This document shows positions 24,740 through 33,632 of a stretch of DNA of 38,402 nucleotides, piece after piece. Made by a program: the position numbers and the translations under genes. Each line of letters opens with the position of its first letter. The stretch's first letter is position 1. This DNA comes from Clostridia bacterium (GTDB lineage: Bacteria > Bacillota > Clostridia > Oscillospirales > Acutalibacteraceae), in NCBI GenBank assembly GCA_900766585.1, contig CAAFVV010000034.1, positions 1 through 38,402 on the forward strand, given 5' to 3'. A model generated the notes under the pieces. The model did not search any database. It had not been told where the DNA came from and worked only from the letters and a program-made list of their open reading frames with translations.

Positions 24740-25618
24740 ATGAAAATACCCTATGAAAAAAGACGGCTTTTGGCCGGCGTCGGCTTCTGCTCTCCCTGGA
24801 TCATCGGCTTTCTGCTGCTGTTTTTGGGGCCGCTTGTCCAGTCGATCTATTACGCGTTCCAGAACCTGACCATAACGCCCGGCGGCTTTTCCGTCAGCTT
24901 TGCCGGATGGACGCATTTTGAGCGCGCGCTGTTTTCCGACAGCGATTTTCTGCAGGCGTTTTTCGCCACGCTCAAGGATATGGCGTATCAGGTGCCGACC
25001 ATTCTGATCTACAGCCTGTTTGTGGCGCTTCTGCTCAACCAGGAATTTCCGGGGCGGATGCTTCTGCGCGGCGTGTTTTTCCTGCCGGTCATTATCGCAA
25101 GCGGCGTGATTCTGGACATTCTCAAGGCGGACGTCATGTCGGAGATCACCCTGTCCGGCGAAAAATCCGGCGCGCTGTTCCGGGTGTCGGCGCTGACCGA
25201 TATGCTGACGCAGATGGGGCTGGGCAGCGACCTAATTGCGCTGATCTCGGAGACGGCGAACAGCATTTTCGAGCTGTCCTGGCGCTCGGGCATCCAGATT
25301 TTGCTGTTTATTGCCGGATTGCAGACCGTGCCGACGCATCTGTATGAGGCGGCGACAATGGACGGCTGTACGGCGTGGGAGAAATTCTGGAAGATCACCT
25401 TCCCGCTGCTGACACCGGTAATGATGATCTCGCTTGTATATACGATCACCGACCACTTCACCTCGGCGACCAACAGCGCCATGCGCATGATCCTGGATTA
25501 CAGCTCCAATTTCGAGCTTGCTTACAGCTCGGCGCTGTCCTGGATGTATTTTCTGGTGATTCTGCTGGTGCTCGGCGTGCTGTTTGCCCTGTTCGGAAAG
25601 AGGATCGTCTATGTCTGA
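24740..25618 (+). CDS. Sugar ABC transporter permease (UgpA/MalF type), second system
   Basis: Channel subunit of a second importer, 292 residues. The first helix is VGFCSPWIIGFLLLFLGPLV, followed by SIYYAFQNLTITPGGFSVSFAGW. The EAA loop is LYEAATMDGCTAWEKFWKITFP (about 200-221). Between helices the outer loop is longer than usual (about 125-172, from DILKADVMSEITLSGEKSG), possibly a contact with the binding protein. The start has AAAGGAG upstream. Its partner permease starts 25 bases past its stop and the binding-protein gene follows. Confidence 0.94.
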   Translation: MKIPYEKRRLLAGVGFCSPWIIGFLLLFLGPLVQSIYYAFQNLTITPGGFSVSFAGWTHFERALFSDSDFLQAFFATLKDMAYQVPTILIYSLFVALLLNQEFPGRMLLRGVFFLPVIIASGVILDILKADVMSEITLSGEKSGALFRVSALTDMLTQMGLGSDLIALISETANSIFELSWRSGIQILLFIAGLQTVPTHLYEAATMDGCTAWEKFWKITFPLLTPVMMISLVYTITDHFTSATNSAMRMILDYSSNFELAYSSALSWMYFLVILLVLGVLFALFGKRIVYV

Positions 25619-25643
25619 ACACAGAGAAAGGAGGGGAAGCCTC

Positions 25644-26582
25644 ATGCTTTTGCAGGCAGAACGACAAAACCGCGAGGAAACAGAGCGGGTGCTGAAAAAG
25701 ACGGGCATGACCGCCGGGCGGATCGTCTTCGGCATCCTCAGCGCCATGATCCTTCTGGGACTGAGCTTTATCATCCTCTACCCGCTGCTGTTTATGTGCA
25801 GCATGGCGTTCCGTTCGACGGCGGATATCTCCGACCCGTCGGTCATCTGGATCCCGCGGCATTTTACGCTGCAGAACCTGTCGGATGCGCTGCGGTTCAT
25901 GAAGTACGGGGAGACGCTGAAAAACACCTTTTCCCTCGGTATTGTCAGCTCGCTTCTGCAGATCGTCTCCTGTGCGCTTGTCGGCTACGGGCTGGCGCGC
26001 TTCCGGTTCCGCGGGCGGAATCTGCTGTTTGCGCTCGTCATCCTGACGATCGTGATCCCGCCGCAGGTGCTGTACACGCCGACCTACCTGATGTACCGGC
26101 AGTGGAATATGATCAATACGCCGTGGCCGCTCTGGCTGCCCGCCATGCTGGGGGTCGGTATCAAGTCGGGGCTGTTCATCTACATTTTCCGCCAGTTCTA
26201 CATCAACCTGCCCGCCGAGCTGGAGGATGCCGCCTATGTGGACGGCTGCGGACAGGTGCGCACGTTCCTGCGCATCATTGTGCCGAACGCGGGCGTGGCG
26301 TTTCTGACGGTGTTTCTGTTTTCGCTGGTGTTTTACTGGAACGACTACTATAACGTCAGCATGTTTCTCAACGGTCGGCAGACCGTGTCTACCGCGCTGG
26401 CTAATCTGAGCAGCGCGTTTCTGACCGATTCCCAGTTTGAATCGATCATGTTCAACCCCTATTTGGCTTCGACCCGTCTGCAGGCCGGCTGCCTTCTGGC
26501 TATGGCGCCGCTGTTGCTGATCTATCTGGTGATGCAGCGCTTTTTTGTGACCGGCATCGAGCGGACGGGTGTAGTGGGATAG
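25644..26582 (+). CDS. Sugar ABC transporter permease (UgpE/MalG type), second system
   Basis: Partner channel subunit, 312 residues. Helix 1 is IVFGILSAMILLGLSFIILY, then PLLFMCSMAFRSTADISDPSVIWIP, typical of MalG-like proteins. The EAA loop is ELEDAAYVDGCGQVRTFLRIIVPNAG (about 192-217). I chose ATG 25644 because a perfect AAAGGAGG stands nine bases upstream; an alternative ATG at 25611, overlapping the preceding gene by 8 bases, also has a usable GAGG and would add 11 residues. It forms a heterodimer with the preceding permease. Confidence 0.93.
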   Translation: MLLQAERQNREETERVLKKTGMTAGRIVFGILSAMILLGLSFIILYPLLFMCSMAFRSTADISDPSVIWIPRHFTLQNLSDALRFMKYGETLKNTFSLGIVSSLLQIVSCALVGYGLARFRFRGRNLLFALVILTIVIPPQVLYTPTYLMYRQWNMINTPWPLWLPAMLGVGIKSGLFIYIFRQFYINLPAELEDAAYVDGCGQVRTFLRIIVPNAGVAFLTVFLFSLVFYWNDYYNVSMFLNGRQTVSTALANLSSAFLTDSQFESIMFNPYLASTRLQAGCLLAMAPLLLIYLVMQRFFVTGIERTGVVG

Positions 26583-26619
26583 TTGTCCCGAAACTTTATA
26601 TCGGAAAGGATGAGACAAA

Positions 26620-28452
26620 ATGAGATCATGGATAGCATGGGCAGCCGTACTGTGTCTGCTGGCGGCGGTTCTGGCGGGCTGCACGACCGGTGCGGACACC
26701 TCCTCGCCGCAGGGCGGGGGCGACAAGGTTACGGGTGAACTGGCGTTCCCCGTCATCGAGGGCTTTACGAGCGATAAGGTGACGATCCTCGCGGGGGCGC
26801 TGACCGTCAGTGAGGAGCAGGCGGCGCTGCTGAAAAACGAGTACGGTCTGACGGCGGAGGTGATCCAGGCGACGGATCCCCAAAGCCGCCTGACCGCAAT
26901 GATCCTCAGCGATGAGGCACCCGATCTGATGAAGGTCGGCCGCGGCACGCTCGATCTGGTGACCTACAACATCGTGCAGAAGCTGGATCCGTATATCGAC
27001 CTGAACCACCGCTTTTATCAGGACCTCAAGCAGGCGTATGACGCCACGGAATGGGCAGGCGACCATTACAGCCTTGTGACATCCATCAACCGCTGTGCCG
27101 GCATGCTGTACAACCGCAAGCTGTTTGAGGATGCGGCACTGAAAACGCCGTGGGAGCAGTATAAAGAGGACACGTGGGACTGGAACGCCTTCCGCGCGGC
27201 AGCCAAGGAACTGACGGTGGACGAAAACAACGACGACGAGCCGGATGTGTACGGCTTTGCGTTTTACCGCCCGCAGGTCTGGCCGTATACGACGGGCGAG
27301 CCGTTCAGCACGTTTGACGGCAAGAATCTGAAGATCACGAACAACCTCGGCAGCAAGAATATCGCCCGCGCCATGAACTTTATCTTTGATATGCTGACCG
27401 TCGATAAGACCGGCATGGCCAACTATAAGGACGTGCTGGACAAATTCGGCAACGGCAAGGTGGGCATGATGATCTTTGATGCCAACGTGATCGGTATGCC
27501 CGAGGTGCAGAAGCTGGCGGAAAAGGGAGAGGTCGGCATGGCGCCCCTGCCGCGCGACCCGAAGACGGATAAATATTACAGCTATACCACGATCAACGCG
27601 GACATTATTCCGGTCGGCGCAAAAAATCCGAAGGGCGCCGTGGCGTGGAACGCAGTCGAGCGCTATCTGGCGCTGTCCGCCGACGAGCTTGCCAAGGAAA
27701 AGGAAAACCGCAAAACCTCGCTGCACTTCGACGAGGAGATGGAGGAGCAGTATCAGGCGATGCACTTTACCGAGGGCACGGTCTATCCGGTGATCGATCA
27801 GATGGACGGCGTGGGCTATAACTCGACGTGGTACTGCATTTACAGCCCGCTGGCGTGGGCGACGGTGGTAGAGGCGCAGATGCCCATTGCCGACGCCTAT
27901 GTGCAGCGGATGCTGATGGCAAAGGAGATCGACAAGCCGAGCGGCCCGAAGAATCTGGAGCTGTTCGAGGTGTATGCCAACGGCACGGAGAAGCCGATCC
28001 CCACGGAGTTTTTGCCGGTCATAGCGGGCGGAAACCCGAATATCGAGATCTATCTGGATGATAAAGAGGTCAAAGAGGGCAATTACTCCGGCAAGATCCA
28101 TTATGCCATTGACAAGGCGGATAAGGTGCAGTGGACCGGCTTTGAAAAGAAGCTGGATATCACGCTGGCGACCAACGATACGCTGACCTTCTGGGCAAAG
28201 GGAGACGGGACCGATCAGAAGCTGACGATCCTGATCGAGGATCCGGCGATGAAGTGGAGCTATACCATGACGCTGTCCGGCAAGGAGGGCAAGACCTATG
28301 AGATCCCGCTCAAGTCCTTTGTCCCGCCCGACTGGTGGGAGGGCGAGGCTCAGATGGATCTGAGCAAGATCTCGACCATCGGCTTCAGACTGGATACGGC
28401 GGGCGAGCATTATCTGTACCTGGACGACGTCCGCGCCATTGCCAAGGGTTGA
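26620..28452 (+). CDS. Solute-binding lipoprotein with C-terminal beta-sandwich domain
   Basis: Extracellular receptor of the second sugar importer, 610 residues. The signal MRSWIAWAAVLCLLAAVLAG leads to the lipidated Cys. The solute-binding domain covers about 35-460: TILAGALTVSEEQAALL, APDLMKVGRG, SINRCAGMLYNRKLFEDA and GKVGMMIFDANVIG are visible. A C-terminal domain (about 468-610) starts near NIEIYLDDKEV, has LTFWAKGDGTDQKLTILIED and ends HYLYLDDVRAIAKG, the same closing strand as the beta-sandwich domains of the surface proteins at 10295 and 11825. It therefore probably carries its own glycan-binding module. Ordinary members of this family stop near residue 450. A strong hairpin follows the gene. 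Confidence 0.92.
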   Translation: MRSWIAWAAVLCLLAAVLAGCTTGADTSSPQGGGDKVTGELAFPVIEGFTSDKVTILAGALTVSEEQAALLKNEYGLTAEVIQATDPQSRLTAMILSDEAPDLMKVGRGTLDLVTYNIVQKLDPYIDLNHRFYQDLKQAYDATEWAGDHYSLVTSINRCAGMLYNRKLFEDAALKTPWEQYKEDTWDWNAFRAAAKELTVDENNDDEPDVYGFAFYRPQVWPYTTGEPFSTFDGKNLKITNNLGSKNIARAMNFIFDMLTVDKTGMANYKDVLDKFGNGKVGMMIFDANVIGMPEVQKLAEKGEVGMAPLPRDPKTDKYYSYTTINADIIPVGAKNPKGAVAWNAVERYLALSADELAKEKENRKTSLHFDEEMEEQYQAMHFTEGTVYPVIDQMDGVGYNSTWYCIYSPLAWATVVEAQMPIADAYVQRMLMAKEIDKPSGPKNLELFEVYANGTEKPIPTEFLPVIAGGNPNIEIYLDDKEVKEGNYSGKIHYAIDKADKVQWTGFEKKLDITLATNDTLTFWAKGDGTDQKLTILIEDPAMKWSYTMTLSGKEGKTYEIPLKSFVPPDWWEGEAQMDLSKISTIGFRLDTAGEHYLYLDDVRAIAKG

Positions 28453-28457
28453 CGACC

Positions 28458-28496
28458 GCGCCCTTCCCGTCGGGGGATCCCCCGGCGGGAGGGCGC
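28458..28496 (+). other. Intercistronic mRNA hairpin after second binding-protein gene
   Basis: A near-perfect stem of about 18 bp (28458-28476 with 28479-28496, two G-U or bulged positions) closing on GGGGGATCCCCC. No U-tract follows. It probably raises binding-protein message level relative to the cytoplasmic enzyme genes, as does the hairpin at 4473 in the amino-acid operon. Confidence 0.75.
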
Positions 28497-28516
28497 CAGA
28501 GAGGAAAACAAGAGCT

Positions 28517-29782
28517 ATGACACATACACAGTTTCCGATCGGATTTTGGAATATCCTGTCGGCCACACAGCTCGGGCCGGAGGCGGTCGCTGACTGGAAG
28601 GATTTCGGAACGACGCTGACGATGACCGGCACCTATGACCCGGGTCAGGATAAGCAGGCGTTTCTGGCGGTTCTGGATGAATGTGCGAAACAGCATATTC
28701 AGCTGCTGGTCAGCGACAGACGGCTCGGCTATGACCTGTCGGCGGACGAGGCGCAGTACCGGGAAAACGTCCGTCAGGTGACGGCGGATTTTGCCTGGCA
28801 TCCGGCAGTCTGCGGCTTTCATCTGGGCGATGAGCCGGGGGCGGCACAGACGGAAAACGCCATCCGCGCCGTCCGCATTTTTCGCGAGATCTGTCCGGAT
28901 AAGCTGCCGTTTCTGAATCTTTTGCCCTGGTACAGCGATGAGTTCGGCGGGGTGGAGGCGCGTGTGGCGGCACGGGCGGACTACAAGGACTATCTGATCG
29001 ATTTCGTGCGGCGTTCGGGGATCCCGATCCTCAGCTACGACTGCTATTTCCAGCTGGAGGAGGAGCACGGGCAGCCGACGGCGCGCGCATGGGAGACATA
29101 TTACCGCAATCTGCGCATTTTCAAAGAGGCGGCGGCGGAGACCGGCGTCGAGCTTTGGTATACGACACTGGCGGTGGGGCACATGATGTACCGCTGCCCG
29201 ACGCGGGACGACCTGCGCTGGGAGATCAACACTGCCGTCGCCCACGGCGTCAAGGCGCTGTTTTACTGGTTCCTGTATTCCGGGTTTTACAATGCCAATT
29301 ACCGCTATGCGCCGATCAATGAGCTGTTTGAGCGCACGGAGACGTTTGACTGGCTGTCCACGGAAAACCGCCTGTTTGCCAGGGTGTTCGGTCAGGTGTT
29401 TACCCGTCTGCAGCTGGAACAGGTGAGCCATGTGGGAAAGGCGTACGGCGGATTTCCGCTGTTTGATGAGGACAGCGACCGCCATATTGCCCGCGTGTAC
29501 AACAAAAACGGCGTGCCGATGATCCTGTCGCGCTTTTCCTGTGCGGAGCGGCCGGGATACGCCTTTTACGCGGTGGTGGACAATTCCGTTACGGATTCCA
29601 CCTGCACCGGGATCGTGTTCCGCGAGCCGACCGAGGTATACGAGGTGCGCAGCACGGAGACGGATATGCAGCTGATCCCGCTCGGGCTTCAGACGGAGAT
29701 CGCGTACTGGTTTTCTCCCGGGCAGATGTGGGTCATCGCCGTCAAAGAGACTGAAGAGGTAGGAGCAAAAGCAAAGTCATGA
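28517..29782 (+). CDS. Cytoplasmic TIM-barrel glycosidase-like protein (paralogue 3)
   Basis: A 421-residue protein related to those at 8726 and 14298 but without signal peptide or lipobox, so it should act in the cytoplasm. Aligning blocks are GFHLGDEPG, LNLLPWYSDEFGG, PILSYDCYFQLEE and WEINTAVAHGVKALFYW. It is more diverged: the Asp-Tyr-Tyr of the other two is Asp-Cys-Tyr, and the stretch after strand seven lacks their Gly-Glu. The C-terminal beta domain (about 330-415) is kept. The start MTHTQFPIGFWN is chosen since the 26 codons upstream read through the hairpin. It would take imported fragments as substrate. Its last bases overlap the next gene by four (ATGA). Confidence 0.83.
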   Translation: MTHTQFPIGFWNILSATQLGPEAVADWKDFGTTLTMTGTYDPGQDKQAFLAVLDECAKQHIQLLVSDRRLGYDLSADEAQYRENVRQVTADFAWHPAVCGFHLGDEPGAAQTENAIRAVRIFREICPDKLPFLNLLPWYSDEFGGVEARVAARADYKDYLIDFVRRSGIPILSYDCYFQLEEEHGQPTARAWETYYRNLRIFKEAAAETGVELWYTTLAVGHMMYRCPTRDDLRWEINTAVAHGVKALFYWFLYSGFYNANYRYAPINELFERTETFDWLSTENRLFARVFGQVFTRLQLEQVSHVGKAYGGFPLFDEDSDRHIARVYNKNGVPMILSRFSCAERPGYAFYAVVDNSVTDSTCTGIVFREPTEVYEVRSTETDMQLIPLGLQTEIAYWFSPGQMWVIAVKETEEVGAKAKS

Positions 29783-31767
29783 AAACACAAGAGAAAAAGC
29801 AAATCCTGTCATATGAGGTCTATCGGCACAAGCTGCAGGGCTGCTTTACCGGCAAGGCGGTCGGCGGTACGCTGGGGCTGCCGATGGAGGGCTATTTCGG
29901 CATCACGGAAGTGAGCTATTACGATCCGGTGCCGACGAAGATGCTGGAAAACGACGACCTTGATCTGCAGGTGGTGTGGCTGGAGGTCATCCGCCGCTGC
30001 GGCCTGCCGATCAACCGCCGCGACTTAGCGGACGGCTGGCTTGATCATATGCGGGAGTATCCGGATGAATACGGTATCGCGGACCGCAATCTGTCCTTCG
30101 GGCTGTATCCGCCGCTCAGCGGGGCGTATGACAACAAGTTCGGCTCCGGCATGGGCGCAGCCATCCGCACCGAGATATGGGCGTGCCTTGCCCCCGGCGA
30201 CCCCGCGCTGGCGGTGAGCCTGTCGCGCGAGGATGCCTGCAATGACCATTACGGCGACGGCATGGAGGCGGTGACGTTTTTGACGGCGGTGGAAAGCGCC
30301 GCCTTTGTCGAGAGCGACCGGCAAAAGCTCATCGATATCGGTCTGTCCTTCCTGCCGAAGGAGGGGCGGCTGCACCGTATCTTCACCTCCGTCCTGCGCT
30401 GGTGGGCGGAATGCAGCGACCCGTACCGGGTGCGCGAGCTGGTGCTTGAAAACTTCTTTGACCCCAACTGGACCTATGTGGGGATCAATCTGGCGTTTAT
30501 CCTGATCGCATGGCTGAACGGCGGCGACGACTTCGGCAAGTGCCTGTGCACGGCGGCAAGCCTCGGGCATGACACCGACTGCACGACCGCGACACTCGGC
30601 GCCATTCTGGGTATTCTCGACCCTGACGGCTTTGAAGAGCGCTGGACAAAGCCGCTCGGCAATGAGCTGGTGCTGTCCGGCTGCATTTCCGCCATGCATG
30701 AGGCGGATACCATCGACGGGCTGTGCGACCGCATTGCCGAGCTGTGCGGGCAGGTGCTGACGTTCTACGACGCCGCCGTGCGATTGGACGTAGAGCCGAA
30801 GCCGCTGCCCGAAACGGAGCGGGCAGCAAAGCCCTGGGCGCCCTCGGCGGCGCATCTGCCGCTTGCCGCGGATTATGACCCGCTGGAAAGCCTTGTCGCC
30901 GTGCGTCCGCTGATCCTCAAGCTGCGCTATCCCGATGCCGTGGCGATCGCGCCCGGCGAGTGTGCGCCGTTTACCGCCAAAATAGCCAATCCCGCCGGGA
31001 GCGAATGGCGCGGCAGACTGCGGCTGACCGTGCCGTCCGGCTGGCGCACGGAGCCGTCCGAATGGGAGCTGACCGTGCCCGCGGGCGAAGAGAACTGCCT
31101 GTCGTTTACCGTGACCGCACCGGAGAACCCGAAGCGGCGCGTCGCCAAAACGGAGCTGGATTTCTGCTTTACGCAGCCGCAGACGACGTTCCGCCTGACG
31201 GCGGGGCTGATCCCGACCTATGATTTCCTGCGCAAAAGAGCGGATTACGACAGCGACGACTGCCCGTCCGATGCGTTCATGCAGGGGGCGGAGCCGGTGA
31301 ACGCCCGCGCCCATTTTCAGGCGGTGCCGGACGGTCAGCATGTGTTTATGACCGAGATCCGCGTGTCGGAGTATTACCCGCATACCGTGATGGTGGCGCA
31401 GGGAACGCGCCCGATCAAGGTGTGGCTGGACGGCAGGCTCGTGCTGTCGCACGACGGGGCAGAATATGTGCCCGCCTTCCACCGCAGCGACAACGTGGCG
31501 CAGCTGGCTTTAGAGGGCGGCTGGCACCGGCTGTGCGTGTGGACGGGCGAAAAGGAGCGGGATATCCGCTGCGAGCATTCGCCGCACAGCGCGGTCGTTC
31601 CCGTCCGCGGAACGGTCGGCGTGTTTGAGGCGCGGAAGCGCTATGACCGCGCGGCGTTGGAGTGCGAGGGGGCGGGCGAGCTGTTTATCGGCTTTGTCAA
31701 CCGCTCCGGGTGGAAATGGCTGACGGATATGGAATTCCGCCTGCCGAAGCTGACTGCCGCGGACTGA
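29779..31767 (+). CDS. ADP-ribosylglycohydrolase-fold protein with C-terminal beta-sandwich
   Basis: A 662-residue cytoplasmic protein. The N-terminal part (about 15-335) has the all-helical ADP-ribosylglycohydrolase fold: GCFTGKAVGGTLGLPMEGYF, the metal-binding block NDDLDLQVVWLE (Asn58, Asp59, Asp60) and GHDTDCTTATLGAILG (Asp265, Asp267, Thr270). The classic NDDT of true ADP-ribosylhydrolases is NDDL here, as is common in members placed in sugar-use loci. The C-terminal part (about 370-662) looks like two beta domains, the second with MTEIRVSEYYPHTVMVAQGTR. It overlaps the preceding gene by four bases and so is translationally coupled. The true substrate is unknown; a glycosidase or nucleoside-sugar hydrolase role is a guess from context. 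Confidence 0.86.
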   Translation: MKTQEKKQILSYEVYRHKLQGCFTGKAVGGTLGLPMEGYFGITEVSYYDPVPTKMLENDDLDLQVVWLEVIRRCGLPINRRDLADGWLDHMREYPDEYGIADRNLSFGLYPPLSGAYDNKFGSGMGAAIRTEIWACLAPGDPALAVSLSREDACNDHYGDGMEAVTFLTAVESAAFVESDRQKLIDIGLSFLPKEGRLHRIFTSVLRWWAECSDPYRVRELVLENFFDPNWTYVGINLAFILIAWLNGGDDFGKCLCTAASLGHDTDCTTATLGAILGILDPDGFEERWTKPLGNELVLSGCISAMHEADTIDGLCDRIAELCGQVLTFYDAAVRLDVEPKPLPETERAAKPWAPSAAHLPLAADYDPLESLVAVRPLILKLRYPDAVAIAPGECAPFTAKIANPAGSEWRGRLRLTVPSGWRTEPSEWELTVPAGEENCLSFTVTAPENPKRRVAKTELDFCFTQPQTTFRLTAGLIPTYDFLRKRADYDSDDCPSDAFMQGAEPVNARAHFQAVPDGQHVFMTEIRVSEYYPHTVMVAQGTRPIKVWLDGRLVLSHDGAEYVPAFHRSDNVAQLALEGGWHRLCVWTGEKERDIRCEHSPHSAVVPVRGTVGVFEARKRYDRAALECEGAGELFIGFVNRSGWKWLTDMEFRLPKLTAAD

Positions 31768-31809
31768 CCGGGCAAAAAAACAAATTCAGAAAGAGATTGG
31801 TGAAGAATT

Positions 31810-33627
31810 ATGCCGATGTATTCAGATAAGACCAATGCGGAAAATATCGTAAAGCTGAGCCCCGAGAGCACCGCGTCCTTTGTGTTCGGTGCGCCGGCGG
31901 TGGTTGAGGCGCTGGCGGCAGCCGTGCTGGAAAAGGGCGGCAACGCCCGTGTGGCTGTCGAGGCGTGGTACGGCGTCCCGGTGGATGCGCTGTGCGACGC
32001 GCTGGCTGCTGCCCTGCGGCAGGCGGGCAGGCAGGTGACGGTACATAAGACCGCACCGCTGTTTATTCCGCAGGAGGCGCTGCGGGCGTACAAGCAGACG
32101 TTTCTGACCGATGATCCGGGCTTTGGCTACGTCAATATGGACGGGCGGTTTGAGGATATTCTGGACGCGGACAAGGTGGCGGCGCTGAAGGAGACCATGG
32201 CGGGCGAGAGCGGCATTGTGATCCTGGCGGGCTCCGCCGCCTCCACAAAGCTGCTTTCCGGCGTGTTCGACCTGACCTGCTTCATGGATATCCCGCGCGA
32301 GCAGATGCTGTGGAAGATGTGGGATGGCGAGCTGATTCCGTTCGGCGCCGACGTGCCCGCAACGGACTATTCCTGGAAGGAATACTACTACTGTGACTAC
32401 TATCTGCTGCATTTCCAGAAAAAGCAGGTGCTGGAGCAGATGGATTTCTACCTCGAGAGCATCGCGTACGACACGCTGAAGCTGATCCCGCGCAAAGCCT
32501 ATGACGAGATGATCCGGACGCTTCTGAAGCAGCCGGTCAAGCAGATCAAGGAGTTCCAGCCCGGCCCGTGGGGGGCGTACCGCTATAAGGATCTATTCAA
32601 TGTGCCGGGACTGGGCTGCAACGCCTGGAACCGCCTGGCAAGCCCCGAGCTCGGCGTGCTGGTGGACGTGGGACGCGAGGAGAAGATCGAGCTGCCGCTG
32701 ATGAGCCTGATGCAGTACGGCAGAGAGCTTTGCGGTGATCTGCTGCATGAAAAATTCCCGGATCTGTTCCCGCTGGAGATCTGGCTGGACGATGGCTATT
32801 TCCCGGAGCCGCAGCCGGCGGAGCGCATCAGCATGCCGATCCACAACCACCCCGGCTCCGACTATGTGAAGAAGCATTTCAACGAGCCGCTCGGCCGCTA
32901 TGAGACGTATTATATCGCCGAGGCATATGAGGGCGCCAACACCTGGATGGGCTTTAAGGACGATGCGGATCTGGAGGAATGGGAGCGGGAGTGCCATCGC
33001 TCCGGCAACCTTGTCCCCATCGAAAACTGGAAGGACTATATAGCCAACCACGTCAGCAACGAGGGCGATCTGTATCTGATCCCGCCCGGAACGGTACACG
33101 GTCATGGCGGCAATCAGATGGTGCTGGAGATGGATACCTGCCCCTCGATCGCCGGCACGGAGTATTCCTTCTTTGAGTACGACTTTGCCCGCAGGACGTG
33201 GAACGACAAGGATCAGGAAATGACCGGCCGCCCCATGAAAATGCATCTTGAGCATGCGTTTGACAACGAAAAATGGCGCAAGGAGCCGTATGTCAACAGC
33301 CATCTGCGGGCGACCCGCCATGTGACCGAGTGGAACAAGGAGTACAGCCGCGACGAGTATAGCACGCTGCCGGAAATGCCGTTTATGGTAGAGCGGCTGC
33401 ATTTTTACCGCCATGCGGAAAATGACACCAAGCAGGCGTTCATGCACATTCTGACACTGACGGTGGGCACCTCCGTGCGGATCGTGTCGAAGAGCGATCC
33501 GACGCGCTTTACCCGTCTGAACCGGCTGCAAAGCGCCATTATCCCCGCCTCCTTCGGCGCCTATGACATCATCAACGACGACGGCGGGCACAGCACGATC
33601 GTGCAGCTCCGCTGGAAAGAGGGCTGA
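31810..33627 (+). CDS. Mannose-6-phosphate-isomerase-like cupin with degenerate kinase-like N-terminus
   Basis: A 605-residue cytoplasmic protein. The C-terminal two thirds (about 270-600) is a class I phosphomannose isomerase-like cupin: His345 and His347 in PIHNHPG, Glu371 in YETYYIAEA, GDLYLIPPGTVHGHGGN with His430 and His432, all likely metal or active-site residues. The N-terminal 220 residues resemble a uridine-kinase-like P-loop domain (RVAVEAWYGVPVDALCDALAAAL, FDLTCFMDIPREQMLWKMW, YYYCDYYLLH), but the phosphate-binding Gly-Lys-Ser/Thr is missing, so it should not bind ATP in the usual way. True ManA proteins are about 320-400 residues. It lies beside a GH38-type mannosidase, which fits mannose metabolism. 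An isomerase acting on another sugar phosphate or free sugar is also possible. Confidence 0.83.
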   Translation: MPMYSDKTNAENIVKLSPESTASFVFGAPAVVEALAAAVLEKGGNARVAVEAWYGVPVDALCDALAAALRQAGRQVTVHKTAPLFIPQEALRAYKQTFLTDDPGFGYVNMDGRFEDILDADKVAALKETMAGESGIVILAGSAASTKLLSGVFDLTCFMDIPREQMLWKMWDGELIPFGADVPATDYSWKEYYYCDYYLLHFQKKQVLEQMDFYLESIAYDTLKLIPRKAYDEMIRTLLKQPVKQIKEFQPGPWGAYRYKDLFNVPGLGCNAWNRLASPELGVLVDVGREEKIELPLMSLMQYGRELCGDLLHEKFPDLFPLEIWLDDGYFPEPQPAERISMPIHNHPGSDYVKKHFNEPLGRYETYYIAEAYEGANTWMGFKDDADLEEWERECHRSGNLVPIENWKDYIANHVSNEGDLYLIPPGTVHGHGGNQMVLEMDTCPSIAGTEYSFFEYDFARRTWNDKDQEMTGRPMKMHLEHAFDNEKWRKEPYVNSHLRATRHVTEWNKEYSRDEYSTLPEMPFMVERLHFYRHAENDTKQAFMHILTLTVGTSVRIVSKSDPTRFTRLNRLQSAIIPASFGAYDIINDDGGHSTIVQLRWKEG

Positions 33628-33632
33628 TCGCC

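Noticed and set aside
26626..28632. A 668-codon minus-strand frame opposite the second binding-protein gene
   Set aside because: It mirrors a well-supported lipoprotein gene and shows no family motif; the same holds for similar long frames at 12771-14543, 30025-31482 and 35193-37193.
29779..31767. Toxin-antitoxin or phage-defence role for the ADP-ribosylglycohydrolase-fold protein
   Set aside because: No partner ADP-ribosyltransferase is nearby and the gene is embedded in, and translationally coupled to, sugar-use genes.
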